Shown piece after piece: positions 46,311 through 54,963 of a stretch of DNA of 64,000 bases (within the stretch, counting starts at the first letter, position 1; each line of letters opens with the position of its first letter). The DNA comes from Faecalibacterium sp. An121. Lineage in GTDB: Bacteria > Bacillota > Clostridia > Oscillospirales > Ruminococcaceae. Location: NCBI RefSeq assembly GCF_002160915.1, contig NZ_NFLM01000001.1, positions 1 to 64,000 on the forward strand, written 5' to 3'. The position numbers and the translations under genes are program-made. The notes under the pieces are model-generated. The model searched no databases and had not been told where the DNA came from. It saw only the letters and a list, made by a program, of their open reading frames with translations.

Positions 46311-46339
46311 AAAGAAAAAGCCCCAGCATGGAGCCGGGG
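46311..46339 (-). terminator. Second terminator after tRNA-Ala
   Basis: Minus strand arms CCCCGGC and GCTGGGG around TCCAT, followed by CTTTTTCTTTT. Confidence 0.75.
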
Positions 46340-46354
46340 ACACAAGGCAAACAA

Positions 46355-46397
46355 AAACACCCGCCTGGACGCTTGACCTTGCAAGCACCCATGCGGG
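46355..46397 (-). terminator. First terminator after tRNA-Ala
   Basis: Minus strand stem CCCGC-A-TGGGTGCTTG pairs with CAAGCGTCCA-GGCGGG, followed by TGTTTTTG. Confidence 0.75.
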
Positions 46398-46405
46398 CTG
46401 TATGA

Positions 46406-46481
46406 TGGTGGACCCGGAGGGATTCGAACCCTTGACCTCTCGGATGCGAACCGAACGCTCTCCCAACTGAGCTACGGGCCC
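46406..46481 (-). tRNA. tRNA-Ala (anticodon CGC)
   Basis: The minus strand folds as a 76-nt tRNA with encoded CCA. Acceptor GGGCCCG pairs with CGGGTCC and includes the G3-U70 pair that identifies tRNA-Ala. D stem GCTC/GAGC, anticodon stem TTCGG/CCGAG with loop TTCGCAT (anticodon CGC), and T loop TTCGAAT are present. The first T-stem pair is A-C. It reads GCG codons, suiting a GC-rich genome. Confidence 0.94.
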
Positions 46482-46520
46482 ATATCGATGCGGGGCGCGG
46501 CGGCGCCCTGCGGCCTCCTT

Positions 46521-46549
46521 ACTATACCGCGTTTTGGCGGAATTGTCAA
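46521..46549 (-). promoter_or_regulatory. tRNA-Ala promoter
   Basis: Minus strand consensus TTGACA, 17-base spacer, TATAGT. The -35 overlaps the stop codon of the upstream kinase-like gene. Confidence 0.88.
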
Positions 46550-47439
46550 GGGATTTTTGTGGGGATCGCAAACGGGGCGTCCTCCAGGCCGGGGATGTTT
46601 CTCAGTTCCACCACCAGCTGCAGCCAAAGGGCCTGGGCCTTGTACAGGTCTTCCTCGGGGCTGGGGGAGTGGAGGACCGGGCGGACCTGGTCGAGGGCAG
46701 GGCGGGGCATGGCCAGGGTGGCCACCGTGCCGCGGCCCCTGGGACGGCGGGACAGCTCCAGCTGCCAGCCGGACAGGCGGCAATATTCCTGGCAGAGCAG
46801 CAGGCCGGTGCGGGTGCCGCCCAGGAAATGGGCGCGGTTGGCGTCCATGGAGGCATAGTTGTTGTTGTCCGGCAGGCCGCAGCCTGTGTCGGTCAGGGTA
46901 AGGGTCGCACCCCCCTGACCGTCGGGGTGCAGCACAAGGGCGACCGTCCCCCCCTCCGGCGCGCAGGCCCGCAGGGCATTGGACAGCAAATGAAGGCAGA
47001 TCTGGCTCAAAAAGCGGCGGTCGGCCTGGATGTACAGCGGACTCTGGGAGCCGCAGTCCAGGGTGAGGCGGATGTGCATGCGCTCCTTGAGGGACTGGCT
47101 GACCGAGCAGAGCACCCGGACAAAGGCGCACAGATCCAGCGTCTCCCACTGGGGCTGCTCGCCCCCCTGGATGCACCGCAGCAGGGCGGTGGTGTTGTTC
47201 AGGGTGCGGTCCAGGCGGCTGGAAGCGGCCTGCATATCCCGCAGGCAGGCCTGGAGCTTGTCGGAGACGGGGGTTTGTTTGTCCTGGATCAGATGGTTCA
47301 GGCGGCGCTGGGACAGCTCGATCATATCCAGAGAGCGCTGCCACTCGCCTTCAATGGTGCGAAGAGGCAGCTTTTCCAGCAGGGCGTCCCGGGAAGAGCC
47401 GGGGCCATTCTCATACAGGCAGGATCTCTCGTTGTTCAC
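46546..47439 (-). CDS. Histidine-kinase-like ATPase without a canonical phosphoacceptor motif
   Basis: The 297-residue protein ends in a GHKL ATPase domain: N box LLSNALRA (151-158), G1 box DTGCGLP (184-190), and a G2-like GGTRTGLLLCQEYC from about 207. The preceding helical region (30-85) could be a dimerisation domain, but it lacks the H-E/D-x-R/K-x-P phosphoacceptor signature; H49 in LNHLIQ is the only histidine placed similarly. There are no membrane segments or sensor domain. The GTG at 47439 follows GAAGGAG by nine bases and overlaps the end of the Spo0A-like gene by 29 bases, so the two are coupled. It may be a Spo0B-like phosphotransferase or an allosteric partner; this is inference. 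Confidence 0.72.
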   Translation of the reverse strand: MNNERSCLYENGPGSSRDALLEKLPLRTIEGEWQRSLDMIELSQRRLNHLIQDKQTPVSDKLQACLRDMQAASSRLDRTLNNTTALLRCIQGGEQPQWETLDLCAFVRVLCSVSQSLKERMHIRLTLDCGSQSPLYIQADRRFLSQICLHLLSNALRACAPEGGTVALVLHPDGQGGATLTLTDTGCGLPDNNNYASMDANRAHFLGGTRTGLLLCQEYCRLSGWQLELSRRPRGRGTVATLAMPRPALDQVRPVLHSPSPEEDLYKAQALWLQLVVELRNIPGLEDAPFAIPTKIP

Positions 47440-48247
47440 TTTGCAGATCTCCTTCTGGTGACGGCTCTGCCGACTGGAGCAGCAGGTCGGTCTTGATGGC
47501 ATACAGTAGGGTGCCGGCGGTGAACTTTCCACGGCGGGGCGGCTGACGCTCCTTAAAGGCCCGCCAGGAGGGCAGGTCTTTCTTGTCCAGGGCAGAGATG
47601 ACGCGGCGGATACCGCTGTCCACGGCCTTGACCGAGACGTTGTGCCGCTCGCTGACCTGCTGCAGGATATCCTTGCGGATGGCCAGCTTCTCCCGGCTTT
47701 TCAGCAGCAGGCTGACCGTCTCCAGCAGGTACTCGCAGCCGGAGGTGGACGGCTCGACGCCCCACTCGGTGAACATACGGATCAGGGAGGCCGAGGAGAT
47801 GGAGCTCTGCTGCATCCGCTCAGGGGCCGCATCCAGCAGCAGGTTGCGCAGCATGGGCAGGTCGGGCGCCTGTACGCCTGCCCGGGCCAGCAGCTGCAGA
47901 CATTGGCTGTCAGGCAGGGCGGCCTGCTGGCTGTCCAGGCTCCGGGGCGTGATGAGCAGGATCTGGGGCCGGTGCGCCAGGGGCAGTTCCATCACCTGGC
48001 GGTACAGCTGGTCGGCGTCCATGTCGCTCAGGGCGGTGTCCAAGATCAGGGCGTGGTAGGGCGGGCCGCTTTGCAGCGCCTGCATCACCTGCTGGCCGGT
48101 GGTGTATGCGTCAAAGAGGAACAGGTCCTCTTGGCTGGCAAAATAGCCGCGGCAGACACGCAGAAACTGCCCGTCGTAGCTTGCCGCCGCTACCCGCAGG
48201 ATATACCGGTCGCTCTTTTCACTCACTGCAAACGCCATCCTTCCCAT
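47411..48247 (-). CDS. Spo0A-like regulator with degenerate receiver and Spo0A C-terminal DNA-binding domain
   Basis: The 278-residue protein has a receiver-like N-terminal domain: a phosphoacceptor-like D70 in HALILDTALSDMDADQL, but the paired acidic residues of strand 1 (VAAASYDG) and the usual switch lysine (ILLITPRS) are not conserved. Residues about 146-220 (SSASLIRMFTEWGVEPSTSGCEYLLETV onwards, to VSVKAVDSGIRRVISAL) match the Spo0A effector domain, which recognises 0A boxes. A 50-residue tail follows. The start may be 48247 or 48238; both overlap the upstream gene. Whether this is the genome's only Spo0A or a divergent paralogue cannot be told from the window. Confidence 0.78.
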   Translation of the reverse strand: MGRMAFAVSEKSDRYILRVAAASYDGQFLRVCRGYFASQEDLFLFDAYTTGQQVMQALQSGPPYHALILDTALSDMDADQLYRQVMELPLAHRPQILLITPRSLDSQQAALPDSQCLQLLARAGVQAPDLPMLRNLLLDAAPERMQQSSISSASLIRMFTEWGVEPSTSGCEYLLETVSLLLKSREKLAIRKDILQQVSERHNVSVKAVDSGIRRVISALDKKDLPSWRAFKERQPPRRGKFTAGTLLYAIKTDLLLQSAEPSPEGDLQSEQREILPV

Positions 48248-48524
48248 CCAACTGCTGTATTATGGGGTAAAAATCCGCAATAACGTCCCGCCAAATCTCT
48301 GGCTGGACTGCATTTTCATACAGATACCGCAAAACAGGGTAGCAGGACTGGGGTGGCGCATCCAAAACCAGACTGTCGCAGCAGGCTGCCGCACCGGTAC
48401 GGGACAAGGTCAGCCGGCAGGGACCGCTTGTGCCTGCAGGGGCCAGCGCATAGGTCAAATGATAAGGCAGCTGCAGCTTCTCGATCGCAGAAAATTCCCT
48501 GGTCAATGGTGCATATGCTTTCAT
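48219..48524 (-). CDS. Small protein leading the Spo0A-like operon
   Basis: The 101-residue protein begins MKAYAPLTREFSAIEKLQLPYHLTYALAP and is soluble in appearance, with a C-terminal helix (RYLYENAVQPEIWRDVIADFYPII). Possibly it is of the DUF6514 type seen beside similar loci in Oscillospiraceae, but I hold that only tentatively. GGAGGAG precedes the ATG by ten bases. Its last 29 bases overlap the Spo0A-like gene, implying tight co-expression. Confidence 0.65.
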   Translation of the reverse strand: MKAYAPLTREFSAIEKLQLPYHLTYALAPAGTSGPCRLTLSRTGAAACCDSLVLDAPPQSCYPVLRYLYENAVQPEIWRDVIADFYPIIQQLDGKDGVCSE

Positions 48525-48600
48525 GATACAGATTCTCCTCCTGCATAGATCCGTTTGTAACTTGCCCCACGGTGATGGACCATATCGAGGCTATGCTTTT

Positions 48601-48655
48601 ATTTTAATGAAGCCCCGGCCCGTATGCAACGAGAAAAATGCGTCAAAATGCGTCA
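48601..48655 (-). promoter_or_regulatory. Spo0A-like operon promoter with tandem 10-bp repeats
   Basis: Minus strand TTGCAT, 17-base spacer, TAAAAT (48601-48629). Immediately upstream of the -35, TGACGCATTT is repeated twice without a gap (48636-48655), one helical turn apart. TGACGCA differs from the Spo0A box TGTCGAA at two positions, so autoregulation is possible. Confidence 0.6.
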
Positions 48656-48828
48656 GCGGGCGTCGCAAGCGCGGCAGGAAGAAAGCTGTTTTTATAAGGA
48701 TACCGCGAAACGCCCCGTTCTGCAAGCCTTTTTTGGCGAAAAAGAGTGACAAATGGGCGGCATTCACAGAATGTTTGCTTTTTGGTTACAGAGAAAGTAG
48801 AAATTTCGTGTAAAATAAAGTGAACCGA

Positions 48829-48857
48829 TTGCGTCCTGTAAAAAAATACGATATAAT
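48829..48857 (+). promoter_or_regulatory. Promoter of the CoA-dehydratase activase operon
   Basis: TTGCGT, 17-base spacer, TATAAT. The leader has a TGGGGC/GCCCCA hairpin near 48907-48920. The 427-base gap 48525-48951 holds this and the divergent Spo0A-like promoter; I see no gene in it. Confidence 0.75.
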
Positions 48858-48951
48858 TTATTATGTTTGCGGACGGGACTCTCTGTTCGCTATCTAACAA
48901 TGGGTGGGGCGGGCGCCCCATCATGGCATTCCCTAGCAGGAGGATCAAAAC

Positions 48952-51930
48952 TTGAGAGTTGGTCTTGATATAGGCAGCACGACCATCAAATGCGCCGTGC
49001 TGGACGAACAGGAGAAGCTGCTGTATTCGACCTACGAGCGTCATTACAGCCACATCCTGGAAAAGGCGCAGGAACTGCTGCGCCGCATCGATAAAGAGTA
49101 CCTCCATGGCGGCAAAGCGCTGCTCAGCATTTCCGGCTCGGCCGGCATGGGTCTGGCGGACAGCTGCGGCGTGCCCTTTGTGCAGGAGGTGTTTTCCACC
49201 CGGGTGGCAGTCAAGCGGTTTGTGCCCCAGACCGACTGCGTCATCGAGCTGGGCGGCGAGGACGCCAAGATCCTGTTCCTCACCGGCGGCACCGAGGTGC
49301 GGATGAACGGCAGCTGTGCCGGCGGCACCGGCGCCTTCATCGACCAGATGGCCACCCTGCTGAAGATGAGCGCCGACGAGATGAACCGGGCGGCAGAGGG
49401 GGCCCAGCGCACCTACACCATCGCTTCCCGCTGCGGCGTGTTCGCCAAGAGCGACGTGCAGCCCCTCATCAACCAGGGCGCCCGCGCCGAGGACATCGCC
49501 GCCAGCATCTACAAGGCCGTGGTCAGCCAGACCATTGCGGGCCTGGCCCAGGGCCGGCCCATCCAGGGCAACATCCTGTATCTGGGCGGCCCCCTGACCT
49601 TCAGCTCGGTGCTCCGCCAGAGCTTTGACGAGGCGCTGGGGGTCACCGGCATCTGCCCCGAGAACAGCCTGCTGTATGTGGCGCTGGGCGCAGCCCTCTA
49701 TGCCGACAAGGCCTTCAACCTGTCGGAGGTGGCCTCGGCCCTGGACCGCTACGCCGCCACCGCCACCTACGCCAGCGAGCCGCCCCTCTTTGCCAGCAAG
49801 GAGGAGTACGAGGCCTTCCATGCGCGGCATATGTCCCACAGCGTGCCCTATATGCCCTTTGGGGCCCAGTGTGGCCCGGTGCATATCGGCATCGATTCGG
49901 GTTCGACCACCGTCAAGCTGGTGGTGGTGGACGAGCAGAGCCGCATCCTCTACACCAACTACCAGCCCAACCTGGGCAATCCGCTGCCCCTCATCCAGGA
50001 GCAGCTGCTCAAGATCTACCATGAACACCCGGGCCTCCAGGTGGCCAGCGTGACCACCACCGGCTACGGCGAGGACCTGGTCAAAAACGCGTTCCGCTGC
50101 GACTATGGCCTGGTGGAAACGGTGGCCCATTTCACCGCCGCCAAATACTTCATGCCCGACGTGGATTTCATCATCGACATCGGCGGCCAGGACATGAAGT
50201 GCTTCAAGATCGAGGATGGGGCCATCAGCAACATCTTCCTCAACGAGGCCTGTTCTTCGGGCTGCGGCAGCTTTTTGCAGACCTTCGCCCAGGCTCTGGG
50301 CTACGATGTCAAGGAGTTTGCCGCTCTGGGCCTGTTTGCAGACCGTCCGGTGGACCTGGGCAGCCGCTGCACCGTCTTTATGAACAGCTCGGTCAAGCAG
50401 GCCCAGAAGGACGGCGCCAGCATCGAGAACATCAGCGCGGGCCTGTCCATCAGCGTGGTCAAGAACGCCCTGTATAAGGTCATCCGCGCTTCCAGCCCCG
50501 AGGAGCTGGGCCGCAAGATCGTGGTGCAGGGCGGCACCTTCTACAATGAGGCGGTGCTGCGCGCCTTTGAAAAGGAGATGGGGGTGGAGGTCATCCGCCC
50601 CGACATTGCCGGCCTGATGGGCGCCTATGGCGCGGCCCTGTTCGGGCTGCGGCGCAGCCATAAGGCGGGACAGCCGCGTTCCTCCATGATGAGCCAGGAG
50701 GAGCTGGAAAACTTCACCCAGAAGGTGGTCAGCGTCAAGTGCGGCGCCTGCGGCAACCACTGCCAGCTGACCGTCAACACCTTCGCCGACGGCCGCAAGT
50801 ACATCTCGGGCAACCGGTGCGACAAACCCGTCACCGGCAAGGGCGAGGACAACTCCCTCAACCTCTACGCCTACAAGCAGGAACTGCTGGCTTCCTATAA
50901 GCCGGTGCCCGGCAAGCGCGGCTCCATCGGCATCCCCCTGTGCCTCAACTTCTATGAGCTCCTGCCTTTCTGGCACGCGTTCTGGACCCGGCTCGGCTTT
51001 GCGGTCCATGTCAGCCCGGTGTCCAGCCGGGGCCTGTACCTGGCAGGCCAGGCCACCATCCCCAGCGACACCGCCTGCTTCCCGGCCAAGCTCAGCCACG
51101 GGCACATCAAGGCCCTGTCGGCCATGCAGCTGGACGCCATCTTCTACCCCTGCCTGACCTACAACATCGACGAGGGCCTGGGGGACAACCATTACAACTG
51201 CCCGGTGGTGGCTTACTACCCCGAGGTGCTGGAGGGCAACTGCCCCGAGCTGGAGGGCAGGAAGTTCATCAGCGATTACATCGGCATCCACCGCCCCAAG
51301 GACTTTGTCCACAAGATGGCCAAAGAGATCCTGCCCAAATACTTTGGCGGCATCTCCCAGAAGGAAGTGCAGGAGGCCGCCGACGCGGCCTACGCCGAGT
51401 ACGCCGCCCATATGGCCAAGATCCGTGCCAGGGGCGGGCAGATCATCGACGAGGCCCGCCGCCAGGGCAAGCGGATCATCGTGCTGGCCGGCCGGCCCTA
51501 CCATGTGGACCCGGAGGTCAACCACGGCATCGACCGGCTGATCGTCCGGCACGGGGCCGCGGTGATCACCGAGGACAGCATCTCGGACCGTGTGCAGAAG
51601 TTCCCCACCAGCGTGCTGAACCAGTGGACCTACCACAGCCGCCTGTATGCGGCGGCCAAATACTGCACCACCCAGCCCGATATGGACCTGGTGCAGCTGG
51701 TCAGCTTCGGCTGCGGCGTGGACGCCATCACCACCGACGAGACCCGCGAGATCCTGCAGGAGGGCGGCAAGCTGTACACCCAGCTGAAGATCGACGAGAT
51801 CACCAACCTGGGCGCGGTGAACATCCGCCTGCGCAGCCTGTTTGCGGCTTTGGAGGAGCGGGACGAGGTGGCCCGGGAGAAAAAACAGGAGCAGGCCGCC
51901 GCGCCTGCCCAGCCCGCCGCCGTCCGCTGA
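48952..51930 (+). CDS. Two-domain acyl-CoA dehydratase activase-like ATPase
   Basis: The 992-residue protein contains two BadF/BcrA-type ASKHA ATPase domains in tandem. The first starts MRVGLDIGSTTIKCAVLDE, with cluster-ligand type motif GSCAGGTGAFIDQMA. The second starts HIGIDSGSTTVKLVVVDE, with NEACSSGCGSFLQTFA. A C-terminal DUF2229-type region (from about 640) follows, with VKCGACGNHCQL. Activases of this family use ATP to inject an electron into 2-hydroxyacyl-CoA or benzoyl-CoA-type reductases through a bridging [4Fe-4S] cluster. TTG start with AGGAGGA upstream. The protein ends in an Ala/Pro/Lys-rich tail. The physiological substrate is unknown; such proteins also occur in organisms without hydroxyglutarate fermentation. 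Confidence 0.85.
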   Translation: MRVGLDIGSTTIKCAVLDEQEKLLYSTYERHYSHILEKAQELLRRIDKEYLHGGKALLSISGSAGMGLADSCGVPFVQEVFSTRVAVKRFVPQTDCVIELGGEDAKILFLTGGTEVRMNGSCAGGTGAFIDQMATLLKMSADEMNRAAEGAQRTYTIASRCGVFAKSDVQPLINQGARAEDIAASIYKAVVSQTIAGLAQGRPIQGNILYLGGPLTFSSVLRQSFDEALGVTGICPENSLLYVALGAALYADKAFNLSEVASALDRYAATATYASEPPLFASKEEYEAFHARHMSHSVPYMPFGAQCGPVHIGIDSGSTTVKLVVVDEQSRILYTNYQPNLGNPLPLIQEQLLKIYHEHPGLQVASVTTTGYGEDLVKNAFRCDYGLVETVAHFTAAKYFMPDVDFIIDIGGQDMKCFKIEDGAISNIFLNEACSSGCGSFLQTFAQALGYDVKEFAALGLFADRPVDLGSRCTVFMNSSVKQAQKDGASIENISAGLSISVVKNALYKVIRASSPEELGRKIVVQGGTFYNEAVLRAFEKEMGVEVIRPDIAGLMGAYGAALFGLRRSHKAGQPRSSMMSQEELENFTQKVVSVKCGACGNHCQLTVNTFADGRKYISGNRCDKPVTGKGEDNSLNLYAYKQELLASYKPVPGKRGSIGIPLCLNFYELLPFWHAFWTRLGFAVHVSPVSSRGLYLAGQATIPSDTACFPAKLSHGHIKALSAMQLDAIFYPCLTYNIDEGLGDNHYNCPVVAYYPEVLEGNCPELEGRKFISDYIGIHRPKDFVHKMAKEILPKYFGGISQKEVQEAADAAYAEYAAHMAKIRARGGQIIDEARRQGKRIIVLAGRPYHVDPEVNHGIDRLIVRHGAAVITEDSISDRVQKFPTSVLNQWTYHSRLYAAAKYCTTQPDMDLVQLVSFGCGVDAITTDETREILQEGGKLYTQLKIDEITNLGAVNIRLRSLFAALEERDEVAREKKQEQAAAPAQPAAVR

Positions 51931-51947
51931 CCAGATAGGAGGTTACC

Positions 51948-53273
51948 GTGGAATACAATTATCCCAAATTCACCAAGGAGATGAAGCAGACCCACACCAT
52001 CCTCATCCCCAACATGGCGGTGACCCAGTTCCGTCTGCTGAAATACGCCCTGGAGCACGAGGGCTACCGGTGTGAGATCCTGGGCAACTGCGGCAGCGCC
52101 GTGGCCCAGCTGGGTCTGAAGTATGTGCACAACGACACCTGCTATCCGGCGCTGCTGGTCATCGGCCAGTTCATCGACGCGCTGAACAGCGGCAAATACG
52201 ATCTGGACCACACCGCCCTGCTGATCACCCAGACCGGCGGCGGGTGCCGTGCTTCCAACTACATCCATCTGCTGCGCAAGGCCCTGGTCAAGGCGGGCTA
52301 CCCCCAGATCCCGGTGGCCAGTTTGAACTTCTCGGGCCTGGAAAAGGACAGCGGCTTCCAGATGACGGTGCCCCTGCTGCGGCAGGCGGTGGCCAGCATC
52401 TTCTATGGGGATATGCTGTGCGCTCTGCGCAACCAGGTGGCGCCCTATGAGGATACCCCCGGCGCGGCCGACCGCCTGGTGGATACCTGGATCAGCCGTC
52501 TGGGCCGGGCCCTGCTGGCCGACAAGGGCTATACCGCCCGGGAGATGAAGCACACCTTCCCCCTCATCGCGCGGGAGTTTGCCACCATCCCGGTCACCCG
52601 GGTGCCCAAGGTCAAGGTGGGCGTGGTCGGGGAGATCTACGTCAAATACAGCCCCCTGGGCAACAACGACCTGCAGAAATTCCTGGAGTCGGAGGGATGT
52701 GAAGTCAACTTCCCCGGCCTGATGGGCTTTGTGCAGTACTGCGCCTTCAACATGGGGGAGGACCACGTCCTCTACGGCGGCGGCAGCGTCAAGAAGTTCG
52801 GCGTGGACCGTCTGCTGGACTGGCTGGACGGCATCGAGCGCTCGATGCTCAAGGCCATTTCCGGCGCGGGCTTCTATGCCCCCGGTCCCTTCAAGGAGCT
52901 GATCGAAAAGCCCAAGGGGGTCATCTCGCTGGGCGCCAAGATGGGGGAGGGCTGGCTGCTGACCGCCGAGATGATCGAGCTGGTGCAGGGCGGCTATCCC
53001 AACATCGTCTGTGCCCAGCCCTTTGGCTGCCTGCCCAACCACATCGTGGGCAAGGGGATGGTCAACAAGATCCGGGCGCTGTACCCCATCGCCAACATCA
53101 CCCCCATCGATTACGACCCCAGCGCCACCAAGGTCAACCAGGAGAACCGCATCAAGCTGATGCTGGCGGTGGCCAAGGAGAGGCTGGAAAACCCCGCCCC
53201 CGTGGATGCAAAGCCCCTCACCGCCGAAGAACTGGCGGGCGGCGCGCCCACCATCGGCCGGCACGGCGTCTGA
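51948..53273 (+). CDS. 2-hydroxyacyl-CoA dehydratase subunit D-like protein
   Basis: The 441-residue protein matches the region that in many relatives is fused to the C-terminus of the activase-like protein (COG3581-type). Conserved cysteines occur in VHNDTCYPALLVIGQF, TQTGGGCRASNYI and AQPFGCLPNHIVGKG, suiting Fe-S cluster ligation, and KVGVVGEIYVKYSP is a family motif. The start is a GTG at 51948 with AGGAGG upstream, 17 bases after the activase gene, so they form one operon and probably one complex. The substrate is unknown. Confidence 0.82.
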   Translation: MEYNYPKFTKEMKQTHTILIPNMAVTQFRLLKYALEHEGYRCEILGNCGSAVAQLGLKYVHNDTCYPALLVIGQFIDALNSGKYDLDHTALLITQTGGGCRASNYIHLLRKALVKAGYPQIPVASLNFSGLEKDSGFQMTVPLLRQAVASIFYGDMLCALRNQVAPYEDTPGAADRLVDTWISRLGRALLADKGYTAREMKHTFPLIAREFATIPVTRVPKVKVGVVGEIYVKYSPLGNNDLQKFLESEGCEVNFPGLMGFVQYCAFNMGEDHVLYGGGSVKKFGVDRLLDWLDGIERSMLKAISGAGFYAPGPFKELIEKPKGVISLGAKMGEGWLLTAEMIELVQGGYPNIVCAQPFGCLPNHIVGKGMVNKIRALYPIANITPIDYDPSATKVNQENRIKLMLAVAKERLENPAPVDAKPLTAEELAGGAPTIGRHGV

Positions 53274-53341
53274 GGACGCAGTCCTGGGCCGTTCCATAAG
53301 AATACCGCTGCGCCGGGCCAGACCCGCGCAGGAAGTCCGAA

Positions 53342-53388
53342 AGGGCCTGCTCTCTGCAAAGACAGAGGGCAGGCCCTGTTTTGTTCTG
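53342..53388 (+). terminator. Terminator of the activase operon
   Basis: Arms AGGGCCTGCTCTCTG and CAGAGGGCAGGCCCT followed by GTTTTGTT. Confidence 0.85.
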
Positions 53389-53396
53389 CCGGGACG

Positions 53397-53434
53397 CAAA
53401 AAAGGGCGGCGCAGCCCGAAAGCTGCGCCGCCCT
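53397..53434 (-). terminator. Enolase terminator
   Basis: Minus strand arms AGGGCGGCGCAGC and GCTGCGCCGCCCT followed by TTTTTGCG. Confidence 0.88.
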
Positions 53435-53465
53435 GCGGCGGTTCTGGGTTCAAACGGCCATGCGC

Positions 53466-54788
<1,323 letters not shown>

Positions 54789-54884
54789 TCATTATCCTGC
54801 GCAGGGCCCGGCGGAGGGCCGTGCCCCTTGGCGGGCAGGCAGCCCTGGGGGCTGCGCCTGCCTGATGCGCGCCTGATTATCTTT

Positions 54885-54913
54885 ATTCTACCACACACCG
54901 GCCCAAGGCTCAA
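54885..54913 (-). promoter_or_regulatory. Enolase promoter
   Basis: Minus strand TTGAGC, 17-base spacer, TAGAAT preceded by TGG. Confidence 0.75.
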
Positions 54914-54963
54914 GAGTGAAACGGGAAGTTTCGTTCGTTATTATTCTAACGATACGCGCCGGC

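Noticed and set aside
48523-48813. 96-codon + strand frame between the divergent operons
   Set aside because: It starts inside the opposite gene's 5' end, crosses two promoters and the tandem repeats, and lacks a ribosome binding site.
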